Positions 9,355-22,200 of a stretch of 64,000 bases of DNA are shown here, in pieces. Numbering within the stretch: position 1 is the stretch's first letter; each line of letters starts with the position of its first letter. A model generated the notes under the pieces. The model was not told where the DNA came from, ran no database searches, and worked only from the letters and a program-made list of their open reading frames with translations. The DNA is taken from the NCBI RefSeq assembly GCF_041296385.1, contig NC_091020.1:31142001-31206000 (forward strand), read 5' to 3'. The position numbers were made by a program, and so were the translations under genes. The DNA is from Aphelocoma coerulescens (taxonomy: Eukaryota > Chordata > Aves > Passeriformes > Corvidae).

Positions 9355-12300
9355 ATGTATGAGTGAGAAAGAGGGCAATGCGCATTTACAAGCTAAGTGG
9401 AGATCACTGTTTTTAAACAGTCTTCACTACTAGGTCATGACAGATTTGTGTTTAAGCTTTTATCCCCATTGGCTGTCCTGGGTATTACGTTGCTCTTTGC
9501 GTGTTTTTTACTGATAGTAATTAGTTCTAGAATATCCTTTCAAAAACTCCCCTCTCCTTCCAGTGCATCTATAATTGCCCCTCACAGCTAAAAATCAATT
9601 TACATTCATTAACGTGAGCCTGCACTGTATCTAATCCCAGATTCACTTTGCCAGAGCCCCAAAAATACTACCTGTAATTTAGTTGCTATAATGTGACTGT
9701 GAAACAGAATTTTAATCACATGCTGAAGGCAAATAAATGTTTATGCCACTAGAGGGTCTCAGCTATATACCTGTGAATGAAGCTAGGATTAGAAATGTGC
9801 ATTTAGCTTGTAGCACAAAGGATCTTATTTTATTTAAATTTATTTTCCACTGGTGCTACAATGTTTGCTCATCCACTATGACTGTTTTCAGTAGGATTTA
9901 TGCATCTTTAAAAGTAAACATACACGTGTGAGCATCTCAAAGGAAATATTAGCATCAAGTAGAATAGCTGTAAGGGTTTACCTGCAGAGAACTACAGCAA
10001 ACTGCTACTAGTATTGCAGATACCCAAAAATATTTGGGGTGTTTCTTCATTCCTGTGTTAGATTTGTTAACCTTTTCTATACCAGACAACAAGTGTTAAC
10101 CAGTCTGTAAAACGACCTATAGTTGTTTTGCTTGGTTCAGACATTAGAAAGCAAAAAAATCAGAATAAGTGCTTACAGAACATTTAATCAGACATCCCTA
10201 CGCAGCTCTTGTCTATTGTTCTAATTGTCCCTTAACTCTTCTCCATTTTTATCGGGACCAGGACCTCAGATGGTGAAAAAGAGTGAAAATCCACTGCATC
10301 CATCTGTACCAGCTAGGGAAACTAAAAAAATCCACGGAGCAGCCTAACTTCTGAATGCTTCAGAGCAGAGAATATTTTTTGGTTCTGCAAGGCACTCAGG
10401 GGATTTAGACACAATTTTAAATTACAGTTTGTGTCCTAGTCTGTCAGACTAAGGAAATACAAACCCGTTATTTTCTATGAGGCTATGGGCAGAACCGTAT
10501 CCTTCTTTTGATTTGATGTCATTTGGCATAAATTAGAAGTTTAAATAGATTTCATTTTTGTCCTACTCCTTTCCCTAATCCTAAAAGAGAAGCTAATCTT
10601 GTGTTGCCCTTGTTCTGACCAGAGACATTCTGCTTGTGAAGGGTGGGAAATTCAAACATGGCAAGTGCTGACTCTGTGCTGCTGCATCCAGGGTTAGATT
10701 ATGCCATGGACTGGAACATGTCTGTAATCCCAGCCTGAGGGGAGCACGAGCATGTAGCCCCACTGCTCAGGGGTGTCATCCTTCACTTTATGGCCATAGT
10801 AACTTACCCATGACCCAGACTAAAGATGGGATGTTATAGCCCACTTCAGAGTCCAATTTTGCCTGTCTGAGCTGGATGGGACCCGGGGGAACATGGTACC
10901 TATTTATCTCTACATACCCAAATCCAGAATAGGAGAGGGACCTGAGGGTAGAGGTTGCAAAGAGGCCGGGAAATAGGGGATTCCAGCTGCTGTCACCACC
11001 CAGTGCAGCCACACTGCTTGGTGATAAGCAGCATGCTGCAGAATTCCTAACACCCATAAATTCAACTACTCCATTTAACGTGGGAGAAAAGTATGGCCTG
11101 GTGTAAAGTAGGATTGCAGTTGGCTTTGTACATGGCCTCTCTTAGAAGCCAAAACACACAGAAAATGAAGGGGACATATGTAAAAGGCCTTCATACTGCC
11201 TGCATCCTACTGGAATGGCAAGGCTCCTGCTAGGAAAGATGCCTCACAATAATAGCATTGCAAACATAATAATTAAAAATTTCATTTTTAACGAAGTAAA
11301 TTTTTTGTTTCATTCCCAAGAGCTGCGGAAGAGATCCCATAAATATCCTCATTATATTCCTAGGAGAAAAAGCTTTATTCTTCGCTATGTGAGAAAAATC
11401 AAACACATTTGATCATTTCAAAAAGCCTTCAAGGTCACCTAGATGCTCAGGTCACAGAACTAACCTTATATGTTCTTTTATTTCAAGTTGTACCAGGCAG
11501 TCTTCCTGCATTTTCCCCTGCATTTCAATTTTTTTCTTCGCCTCTGAAACCAGTAACGAGTACACCTTTTGTTTGAAGGCTGCCACCTATTTCTCTTAGT
11601 GATTTTCTGTTTGTTTTGGCTTCAGGCAGAAAATGTCTTCAGTTCAGCTGTATGCCACAGCCAAGATTTGGAAAGATAGTATTTAATAGGGGCTTGAATA
11701 GAAAAAGTATTCCAGCAGTTTACCCCAAGGAAATCATCTTTTCCCCTTCTAAAACTGCAAATATTAATTTTGTTTATAATTTCTGAGCCTGTCCAAGAGA
11801 GTCCTTCCTGAACTGACTGTAAGTCCTTTCCACATGCAGAATTTTCTCATTAGAAGAGAAAAGGTCACAGAAACTGCATTAGTACCATATTAGAACTGTT
11901 TTGACATTCCAGCTGTATAAGGACAATGAGTGTCTGACTGAAACCCTGGTCTTCCTTGAGCCAATGGAGAACGTCTCCAGACCAACACTTCACAGAAATG
12001 TTTCACAGCTGAGCTTTCATAATCTCTTATGCCAACCTGTCCAGCTCCACACAGAAACTCTGAGTGCAGACATTGTAAGCTGCTTTTAGGCTTTACAGAC
12101 CAAAACATTTTCTCATCTCTTTAAAGTCTCACACTTTCAGGTGTTAGTTTTCCATGTTCCTGTTTATTTGTCTTTTTTTTTTTTTTTTTTCTATAAAACA
12201 CAACTTTTCTTTGCATCACAGAGCTACTTTAAAAATTCTTTCACATTCTTCCAGGAATGCTCTGTGCAGAACAGGTCAGGTAGTTCTTGCAGAGACTGTA

Positions 12301-14282
12301 ATAAAAACAGATGCTCTGCATATTTTGAATAATGTTGAGCTGGGGGTTCCTTTACCAAATTCTGCTTTTGGCCAGCTGAGGAACATGATTTTACTTCTCA
12401 CAACAATTTCAAGTCAGGGCAGCCTGTCCCTTCCCTATTTAATCATATAAATGCATCCTGTCTGTCCCTGCTGTGGACTGAGACATCACAGTCCCTTAAC
12501 TCTAAGAACCATGTTTGCAACCAGGGGGTTTTCATTTGTTGTTTTGGGGTTTTTTTGTTGGGTAGGAGTTTTTTGGTTGTTGCTGCTGCTTTTCTCTGAT
12601 TCAAGGCATTGAACTTTGATAAACACAGGATTCAGATTAAAATAATTCACTATAACTGAAAAAGAGCATGTAAAGTGGAGGCCCTTTAGTCTGATAGCAG
12701 TTTTATAGTAGGTTTTAGACCAGATTTAAGGACAGAAGCATATGAGAGAGAGTAGATGGAATAGGACACCAAAGGAAGATTTTGTGAAATTAACTTTCCA
12801 CCTATGTTGTTAAAATTATTTTCTCAACACAGAATATGTAGCAGTTCTCAGTTTGGGTTTGCGTAACTTATGAGAAACCATCATCTCTACCAGAGGAAAT
12901 ATCCTGAGAACTGAGAGGCAGGCAAAGAATAACAGCATCTGTGAAGAACTTGGACCAGAAGACAGCAACTATTCATGGTCCTCAAGAACCTTGCTTGGGA
13001 CTGACCAGCCTTGGTGGCTCTTTTCATTTTACCATGTTAGCACAACAAGCAGGACTGCACCAAGTAAATTGGATAGAAACACCAAGTCTGGAATCAGAGA
13101 TGACTTGGAGGATGACTGCACAATTAAGCAGTGAAACTTTGAAACCCTGAGGCAGAATAGAAGGAAAACTTGTCATAAAAGACAGAATCATAATAATAAG
13201 AATTTCCACTGTGGCTTAGGATGACGTAAATTGTGTTGCAGGTCTAAAGAAAGGAGCAGGCAGTGCATTTGAAATTGCAAACAAAAGAAAATCTACTACT
13301 CTGGGAGAGTTTTCAGGCTGAATTTGCCTCTACTTTCTTATAACCTCTGGACAATTCTCTTGCTACAAGTGTCTATTCACCAGAACAGAATTGCACTGTG
13401 TTCTTTAAAAGCACTGGGGAGGATGGTGAACTCCAGGGCAGGAAAACACATATTTAGAGAAAGAAACAGTATTAATGAAAGAACAAATTCACTGTGGTCA
13501 AATTTAAGATGGAAAGCAGAACACTTCTAGGTTGGAGGGCAACAAATTGCCCTGTGGAATTGCTTGCCTTTTGAATAAGTGTATTATGAGGGATAAAAAA
13601 CATGCCTGGGGACTGACTTCTTGCATGGGGCTTGGGTTTCCAGAGGTCCCTTTCCATCCTTCATCAACACAGACTTCAGACTATACTCACTCCTACTTGA
13701 AAATAACTCCACTATCACCTTTTTCAACAGTATTCCCATTGATAATAGGAAGATAGAATTCGAAAGATACATTTAAAATTTATATACATGCACACCCACA
13801 CACATGGGCACAGCTTAGACTAAATCTTAGGATGTTACAAGTATTCTTTGTCATTTTTCAATGGGGAGATTGTTGCAGCAGTGCCTGTGAAGATCTACTG
13901 GAACAGCACTTGAATATTTGTCAGATGAACTTTTCCTGTTGCTGGTCTCAGCACCTGCTCAGAGCAGCTGGTTTGCAAAGTACAGAGAAAGGCAGGGTCA
14001 GCACAGTCACTCTGTACAATCATTTCAGCCACAAGGCACTTCAGTCAATACAGTCACAGATTCTTTTCTCTCTGATCTGCTTTCCTGCAAAATTGCTGCT
14101 GAGACAGTTGATACAAGCAGCCTTGATTCCCCCACATGCCCACCCCCTTAATATTTTCTTTTGCAGACAAACCCACACAGGAATTAATGACCAAGAAAAA
14201 GTTGGTTGGTTTGTTTGTTTTTTTAATGTTGGGTTTTCGTGTGCAGTTATGAGGGATTTTTTTGTTTCTCTCTGTGCATGCT

Positions 14283-14284
<2 letters not shown>
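9355..14284. other. Intergenic upstream of PRLHR
   Basis: Mostly unique sequence. It includes a CTCF-like site at 9746, a T-rich run at about 12173-12190 and T/G-rich patches near 12540-12590. The open frame at 13832-14350 begins at ATG but ends by translating the following T tract, and it has no recognisable similarity. Confidence 0.5.
9746..9756 (+). promoter_or_regulatory. CTCF-like core site
   Basis: The bases CCACTAGAGGG match the CTCF core pattern CCASYAGRKGG. The site lies in an AT-rich, repeat-free stretch about 830 bp upstream of the PRLHR start codon. A core of this length occurs by chance, and occupancy is unknown. Confidence 0.25.

Positions 14285-14322
<38 letters not shown>
14285..14322. 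repeat. Uninterrupted 38-base T tract
   Basis: Thirty-eight consecutive T bases are followed by a G-rich run (GTGGGGAGGGGTGGTGGG). On the minus strand this is a poly(A) preceded 24 bases earlier by ATTAAA (14346-14351 on the plus strand). It is either a plain homopolymer or the tail of a minus-strand retrocopy. Confidence 0.95.
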
Positions 14323-14323
<1 letters not shown>

Positions 14324-15069
14324 TGGGGAGGGGTGGTGGGATTTCTTTAATTTCTAAGTAAGCACAGGATAAATAGGTTGAACATTAGGATGATTAAAGA
14401 GGTATTTGTGTTGAATATGTTTCTTGAGCATGCTAAAGCAGAATTTGGCTGAAAAATAGGGTCTGGTAACAAGTCTGACCATCTCTGCGTTGACTGGACA
14501 GACAGCAATAGAATTTCAAATTTTTAATACAGATTTTTCTGTAAATCCACCACTGAAATGAACCCTTATCATGTTACAGTAAGAGACAGCTTCTGTCTTC
14601 AGCATTCCCATCGACAGGACTAGGGAAACAAACGAACAGACAGACAAACCTCTGGGGCAAAGTCTTTAGGAATATCAGAGCTAGAAATTTTCTTCTTCAT
14701 TTATTACTGCAGTTTTAGGCAATACTGCTGACATGTCATGGTAAAATGTGCTTATTTGTTTTTGTAGCTCAGTTAGAACTCACCTGGGAAAAGGTATCTG
14801 AATGTGTCTGATCTAAAGGTTGTTACAAGGAAGGATAAAAATTAAAAAGTATGCAGGCAGATTTGCATACCCGTCAGATCCAACAGTTCCTACCACTCCA
14901 GAAAAACTGGCTTTTCTCCTCTGCTCCCAGGTCCTGAAGGGATGCAGAGTGCAATACAAATACGTGCCCCAAGCCAGAGTAGACTGTGGGAATTGGCTGC
15001 CACCAACATCTGCAGATTGGATGCTGAGCCCTGAAGAAACTCAGTGTTCCAACTGTTCCCTGCAGCCCT
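14323..15069. other. Intergenic between the T tract and the CpG-rich block
   Basis: A G-rich start is followed by AT-rich unique sequence. If the T tract is a retrocopy tail, this stretch would be the 3'UTR of the copied transcript on the minus strand. No protein similarity supports that. Confidence 0.3.
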
Positions 15070-15440
15070 CAGCAGCCGGGAGCCAGGGTCGCTGCACACC
15101 TCAGGGTCCTGCGGGCAGTTTAGCCTGGAGCACCAGAGAGCTGCCAAGAAAACCCAGCAGCTGAGGCTTGATGGGACAAAATGTTGCTACACTTCTCTGT
15201 AGCACCGCGGAGAAGCAGTGCCCCTCTGCAGCACCTTGCTGGCAGCGGGTGTGAGTGGAGGCGGTGTGTGAGCGCCTTCCCGGAGGTTTCCCGGCGCCTG
15301 CAGCACCAGGGACAGCGAGGATCTGCAGCACCACGGCCAGCGGCACCTCCAAAACCACGGACAGAGCTCCCCTGAGCACCACGGACAGCGCCCGCCAGGC
15401 AGCCGCAGTCACAGCTTCACCCAGGGTGGGCTTGGGTCCC
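15070..15440. other. Short CpG-rich block
   Basis: By eye this stretch holds about twenty CpG dinucleotides, in contrast to the CpG-poor DNA on both sides. It could be a small CpG island, a GC-rich repeat, or the 5' part of an unrecognised transcript. A 144-codon minus-strand frame (15101-15535) crosses it, but that frame opens with TTG rather than ATG and resembles no family I know. Confidence 0.45.
15302..15390. repeat. Degenerate 24-25 bp tandem repeat, about four copies
   Basis: Units of the form AGCACCACGGACAGCG recur at 15302, 15327, 15351 and 15375 with spacings of 25, 24 and 24 bases. In one minus-strand frame this gives a rough eight-residue repeat (ALSVVLRG, ALSVVLEV, PLAVVLQI). 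There is no other sign that it codes for protein. Confidence 0.6.
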
Positions 15441-15679
15441 CCTCCGTGTGACAAGGCAGGATAGCCCAGAGTGCCCCTGAAAGGCAAGGGCAGGGCTCTC
15501 AGAGCCACCCCTGTACCTGGGGGTTCTCCCACCAACTACAAAGTGTACATTTCCCACCGAAATCCTCTATGTGCAGTCCATGAAAAAATGTCAGAGCAGA
15601 AGTGATACTGAACCCTGAACCCAATGGGGATCTCTCCCTAAGAACTAATGAAGGGAAAAAGCATTTCCTGCTTCCTGAA

Positions 15680-16259
15680 TGTCGTGGTTTATCACAGCAA
15701 CCAAGCCACACTCAGCCACTGGCTCACTTCCACCAGATGGGATAGGGGGAGAACCAGAAGAATAAAAGTGAGAAAACTCGTGGGTTGAAATAAAGACAGT
15801 TTAATAACTAAAGCAAAACTGCATGCGCAGGCAAAGCAGAACAAGGAGTTCACTCACTGCTTCCCATGGGCAGGCAGGTGTCCAGGTGACCCCAGAAAAG
15901 CTGGGGTCCATCATGTTCAGTGGCCACCTGGGAAGACCAATGCCATCGCTTCAAACATCCCCTCTTCCTTCTTTCCCCAGCTTTATATGCTGAGCATGAC
16001 ACCATATAATAGGGAATACCCCTGTGAACAACTGGGGTCAGATATTGCAGATGTGCTCCCCCAACTCCTTGTGAGGCCCCAGCCCCCTGACTGGTGGGGT
16101 GGGGCGAGGAGCAGAAAAGGCCTTGACTCTGTGCCCTGCTCAGCAGTAACAAAAACATCCCAAGTTATCAACACTCTTTTCAGCTCAAATCCAACACACG
16201 GCCCTGTATCAGCACTGTGAAGAAAATCAACTCTACCTACCCCAGCCAAACCCAGTACA
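15680..16259 (-). mobile_element. Solo LTR of an endogenous retrovirus
   Basis: A 580-bp element with LTR termini, reading TGTACTGG...CCACGACA on the minus strand. It is flanked by CTGAA (15675-15679) and CTGCA (16260-16264), a 5-bp target-site duplication with one mismatch. A TATAAA (15982-15987, minus) and an ATTAAA polyadenylation signal (15800-15805, minus) are spaced as expected for the U3-R-U5 layout. No retroviral coding sequence adjoins it, so it is a solo LTR left by recombination. Its sequence style matches LTRs I associate with songbird genomes. The 5-bp duplication would suit an ERVL-like group, but the group assignment is tentative. Confidence 0.85.
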
Positions 16260-19200
16260 CTGCATTATCCCAAAGTTCCCATCTACCCTGGTGATGGGTA
16301 AAGGACAGACGAGATCAACAGCTACCTGACGTTCTGTAGCAACTGTGTTGCCATAAGTAAACCTTCTGTTTTCATGGAACAATGAATTCAAGTAATATTT
16401 GTCAAACAGAAAGAAAAAAAACCCAGAGGACCAACATCATTCCATCCTTCCATCATGCCCTTAGCTGTTTATATAAAGTAATAAAATCCAACTTCCATTT
16501 AATTAACTATCCCACTAACAACAATCTGCCCAGGAGCTTTGAAAGCTCTTAATACTAAAGGTTTGTCTGGAGGACTGTCATCTAGTTTGATTATAGTTTG
16601 CATAATAACATTATGTAGAGATAAGAACACTATTTAGAACTGAGTTGTTCTGCTCTCTCATGGAAATTCATGTTTGAAGAAAAAAAAAGAAAGGGGATAA
16701 GAGAGATTGGATTTCTATAACCTACATCATCAGAATAAAACCAAACTTAATAGACCTTCTAATGAAGCCTTATGCATGTTTTCAGCACAGTTACATTAAT
16801 AATCAGGAAGTGTTGCTTTAAAAAATAAAAAAATGAAACTTTTCATTTCATGTTCACAGCCAGGCTGGTTTATGATCACCTCCTCTAAAACTGTATAGAT
16901 CTATATCTGCTCTCAGGACTATTCTCTCACTCTGTGTGTGTGTGTAATGTGCATTGATCCCTTTTAACCATGCTTCAGCACATGCATTTATTCTCTTTTT
17001 TTGTCTCCATTTCTCTTCCACAGTAGAATTTGGTTGTTTATTTTTCTCTGTTCACAGTAGCCATTAAAGGCATCTGCTGTCAGATGAGAAAAATAAGTCA
17101 AAAAGGATACATGTGGAAGAAATTAGAGGAACCTAGAAGATGAATGATCATTTCATGGTGACTCCTACTTCCATGACTTGCCCCCACACACCACTTCTGT
17201 TGTTTATTCTTCCATGTCGTTCTAATATGTGTAGCACTGGTTATAAATGGCAATAGTACTGACTAAAGAGTCTCTTCCTATGAAAATCAATGTGAATTTT
17301 GCTGCAGATTTCAACGTTGTTCAGTTTCTCCCCTGCCCTTTGCTTTAACATATTTGCTTTAGAATGTTTCTCTCCAGCTCTGTCAGCTTCCCCTATCTTT
17401 TTATCTAATACAAGGAGTTTGAAACCACAAAGACCATCAGATTTCCTTTGCTGTGAGTCCTTCTGTCTCACCTCTTTCAGCCCTTCCTTTGGATACTCTT
17501 CCACTCTTTAATGAGTCTTACCAAGAAGGAATCCAGCCCCATCTGCAGAATTCCTCAGCTCATGTTTGTAAGTCCTATTATTCCCCATGGATACTCTCCC
17601 ATTACCTGATTGCTCTAAGAGTTCAATCTCATAGTAGCTTTCCCCTAACATTTCTCTTTAAAAATTGTTTTGTTTATTTTGTGACTGCATTTGTGATGGA
17701 AGAATTGTTCTTATCCATGGGCTCTGTCAAGTACATGAGAAGCACTAAGAGTTACAGATTAGATCTAATTTTATGAATACTCTTGTTTTCAACTAAATGC
17801 ACTGGTTGAACTCCCATCAATTAGAAATATTCAGCTGCAGTTTCTCCTATAAATATCTATCCCATAATTTAGCCATTTTTCCACAGACATTTTTATTCCA
17901 CAGAGAAAATTTGTTTTACTTTGCAAGATTTCAAGGTGTCTGTTATCAGTGGTCACTCACTTCAGGGCTGGATGTGACCACCCTCTGATGGTGGTGAATT
18001 ATAGTGAAATTATACTCATCAAACAAAGCATATGGGAGTCTTAACCTGGAAATTGTTTTTTCTAAAAAATTGCAATTAAGCACTGTGATGTCAAAATAAC
18101 TAATGGAGCAGAGCTCGGCTGAAATTTGTGAGATCCTGCATGCCCCAAATATTTACAATTCTTACATCACTTTACATATGTTTTGTTTCCTCATTGCAGC
18201 AAAATAAATATTTCCTATTAAGAAACTTAAGAGTGGTTCCAGATATTTCATTCCCAGCATATCCTAATTAGAGTAATCCAAAAAAGCCCCACAGAAGTAT
18301 ATGCTGTATGCTACATAGGAGCCATTTATTATTTTAACCCTATTGCTCTAGCAGTTCTCCAGGTGTTCAGAGGGATTTGCAGTTGAACAAGGCAAGACCT
18401 GCCCAAACAGAAGATGATTTAATCACTGCAACAAGCCCAGAAGCCCTGAGCATTTTAAACACAAGAATGAACAGGTCTTTCTGACACCAAGCAAAGATCA
18501 CTGTCATCTCCACACCAGGCTGAAACTGAGGCTGGATAATTTTTACCCTGGAGCAGGACAGATATTCCTGGTAGAACTGACAAGGGAATCCAAATCTGCT
18601 GCTATCCTATGTAGACAAACCACCTTTCCCTACTGCTGCGTGAGGTGTCACCACTCAAGAGGAACAAGAAGGCAAGAATTTCTAATTTACCATTCTCCCT
18701 TTCTCCTGTTTCTTTTCCAACATTCTAAAGCCTCAATTTAAGCAGACAAAATCAAAATACACAGCTCTAGGCAACAAACTACTCCAAAGCCTCTTCTGAA
18801 GATGCTCACAATATTGTACTTTCAAAAAGGCCAAACCTCTTTTCTATATCAGTAATGGTTCCTATTTTTGATCTAGTAGGAAAAAGAGCTTTTAAGCCTG
18901 GTTAGAGTTTTGCTCAGCAAAAATATTATACAGTATTCTGTCTAATAGAAAATGAAGTAGGAAAAAAGCCCCACTGAATTCTTGCTTCTCAACTGCTCTT
19001 TCTGAGCACGAAATATTATTCCCATTCTTTTGAAGGCTTGGAGAGAAGTGATGTACCTCAAAAACAGTAAAGAAAACGTTGATGGAGGTGACTATATAAG
19101 ACAAATTTAAAAGCTCAGAAGGACTGGAGTACCCGTATTTATTTAAGCTTTTCTTTCTTTGTTGTTGCCATTGAGTATTTTAATTGAAAAAATACATGAG

Positions 19201-22200
19201 AACTTCTAGAATATTTAGGAAAACATGCCATCAGATGGTAACTTTTTTCACTCTGTTGATTCCTGAAGAAACAGCAGCAGTTTGATTCCATGTTGAGTGA
19301 AGTGAAGCACTCAGAGGAGTTGCAGGATGACACTGATGTTGACATGGAGTTCTTCTGCAAGGCTGTGGGTCAGAATCTTCAAAAGAGAGTGAAAGGGCTA
19401 CTCCTTGCAGCCAGATCTCAGGGCAAAAGAAATAAAGAGAGGTAGTGAACCAACAGATCAGTGCTCACAGAAGTTGTTCCTAGTGTGCAGATCTCATTTT
19501 CCAGGGTAGAGTTTATAAAATCTCAACCTTTATTCTAATTTATAGTGAAAATTAGGAGCTTTGAAATTATTTTTAGACTGTTTTTTCTCCAGTTCCCCTG
19601 AAGTACATAACACCACAAAGCTGCAGTGAAGTCAACAGCTCTAGGAATGTGTTTCAAATCTCATCCTTTGTATCCTGGGGAAAATAGAGCTGCTATGAGT
19701 CTGGAGTATGAATACCTGGGGTGTATTCCTCAATCAATAACTTTCTGCGTCTCAGACTCAAGATCCTATTTTAATCTGAAAACTTCATCTTTGCCATCAG
19801 TGCAATAATAACCCCCTGCATTCTGGCTTTAAATACTCAAGGCTGTAATTCCCCTTCACATGACCTCTGAACCAAACCTACATAGCCCTGGGTTCACACC
19901 TCACTTCATGACAGAAAGTTTTAACAAATTGTGGTGAAACCTCAATAGCTGAAAGCAAGACAAAGGCATCTTTTAATCGTCAAATTAGCTGGAGGGAAGA
20001 GCTGGAACTGCTTTCAGTCAGGAGAGAAGGGGAAATCATTAAAGGAAATCATCCCCTTTTCTTTCTCCAAGTAATTAGAAGAACCATCTGTATGTTCATT
20101 TCACTACAGTTAAGGCTGTGGATTAGCATTTCAGAGAGATTTGAGTTCAACCAGCAATACTTTCATGTGTTAACGTGAATGATGGTAAAATTTCTAAGGC
20201 TTTCAATGTTATATGAGTTAAAAAGGGTACACATGTCACTTTCCAGTCACTCTTTTTAAATGACTATTCAGCAGAGCCAAGTTTACATTCAGAGAATTTT
20301 CCTTTTATCTACAAAAGCATATTTAAAAAATAATATGTTCCCATTAAAAGAAATATATTGTTTACAGAATGCCCAGCTATAACCCTGTGAATCTGTAGAC
20401 TACGCAGCACACACTGCCAGAATGAAATGAAAACTGTACAAAAGGCTGATAAAAAAAATCCAGATGTAAATAAGCTAAATAAGCCTTTTAGTTATGGCTG
20501 TTTTTACTCAATGGGAAAAGTAACCTTTCAAATATTTCTTTGATGATTTACAACGGCATAGCAAAATTTCAGGCACAAAGTCATAAATAACTAAAGCACA
20601 CTGAAAAGTGAAAATGAAGAAGTCCTTCAGGCCTAGTTTCACATATATAAAACAACAATCTCTAGTGTGGGAGACCAGCTCTGGTTAATCCGGAGACAAA
20701 TCTTTCCCACTCTTAGTTCTCCAAGTGCCATAGAAATCTGCACTTGACCTGAGGCAGAATGGAAATTATAAGATAATATAATAGACCCTAGAGACCTCAT
20801 GGATAAAAGACCATGGGATGTCTAAATCATTCAATACCAACCTCTCCATGATTGAGATTAAGTCCTATTGATAAGTGAAGCTGAATTCAGTTTTCCCAAG
20901 ATCTTTTGTCACCATCCAGTTCTCTTAATATACTTGTTCAGGTCATTACACAAGGTTCTGTCTGTTTATTTACCAATAAACAGTAAACTCCAGCTCCAGC
21001 AAGGTTAGAATTGCCCTCTGTGAGCCCAGGTCTGTCCTCATCATCCATCACTAGAACTGACCAGTTAACTTAAAGTAAAAACGCACATCTGAGGAAAAAG
21101 AGCTTTGAGAGTTGGCCACAGCTTTGAATTTCCCAGCTACATCAAGAAAATAGCAACTTTTCCCTTGACACAAAATGAAATTTCCAAGTGAAACCACAAT
21201 ACTCTAGATCTGGGCATTGCAAAACACTGACAGCTCTTACCATTTCTTACAGAAATAATCAGAGAGAGGTGTCAACCCCCTATTACAAATCTCTGCAATA
21301 ACTTTGCTCCACAAATGGAAACAGAACACAGAGGATGTTAGTCCAAATGGCAGCAGTTCAAAACAGGAAGGATGATAAGTGAGGAAAGAAGTGATTTATT
21401 TTGCTGCATTAATTTTTGTAAAAGAGCTGATCTCATGGTGTCCCCTTACCATCATGTCCAGGAGTCTTGTTCTTGACTTCTGCAGGCCAAGGATTTTACC
21501 AAGACAATATTAAAATGAGAGGGCTATTGATTAATTAACTCTAAATTAAATGGTACATTGTGGCATATCAACCTAATTGAATTTGAACACACACACGTAC
21601 CCAAAAAGAAATTATAATCTGTAATGCCTCTCAGTGTTCATGATTCATAACGAGAGAGTTTTCTGCAAAAACAGATCTCAGCTAATACAGTATGATATTC
21701 TGTGGCAGAGGTTCACAAGGACTGAATTTATTCCAGTGAGATATATCTCCCTGGGGTCTGTTGAATGTGACACTGAGAAAAGGTAGCTAAAAAGCAGCTA
21801 AATTCATCTATTGAATGGTTTGGAACCCAAATGTATCAGTCCCTTATCAAATGGGGTTTTGTTAGTTCTGGGGTTTTTGTTATTCTGTTAAACCTAATTT
21901 CTTTGAAACCTGTTAATATGTCTCAGGATTATATTCTCTGATTAACACCCTCGATTCAATTACTCAGACACTCTTTAACTCATTTTTTTTCTGTACAGCA
22001 TATAACTTCAACCTCAAAAGAGCCGAGAAGGTCAATCTGAATGAGCAGAGTACAATAATTTAATATAGCCACAATGCTTGCCCACACAAAACACCCCCTT
22101 ACCAAGGGAGCAGTTTCCCCTCTGTCCCATTTCTCTCTTAAGTTAATGCTGCTTGACTACCATGAATCACAGTAGACAGTGCCCCATTATCAGAACAGCA

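Noticed and set aside
13832..14350. 172-codon plus-strand open frame ending in a phenylalanine run
   Set aside because: The frame is extended by translating the 38-T tract, and nothing in the rest is recognisable.
15101..15535. 144-codon minus-strand frame with an eight-residue repeat across the CpG-rich block
   Set aside because: It opens with TTG. The repeat is explained by a 24-bp DNA minisatellite whose length is a multiple of three. It is reported as a repeat instead.
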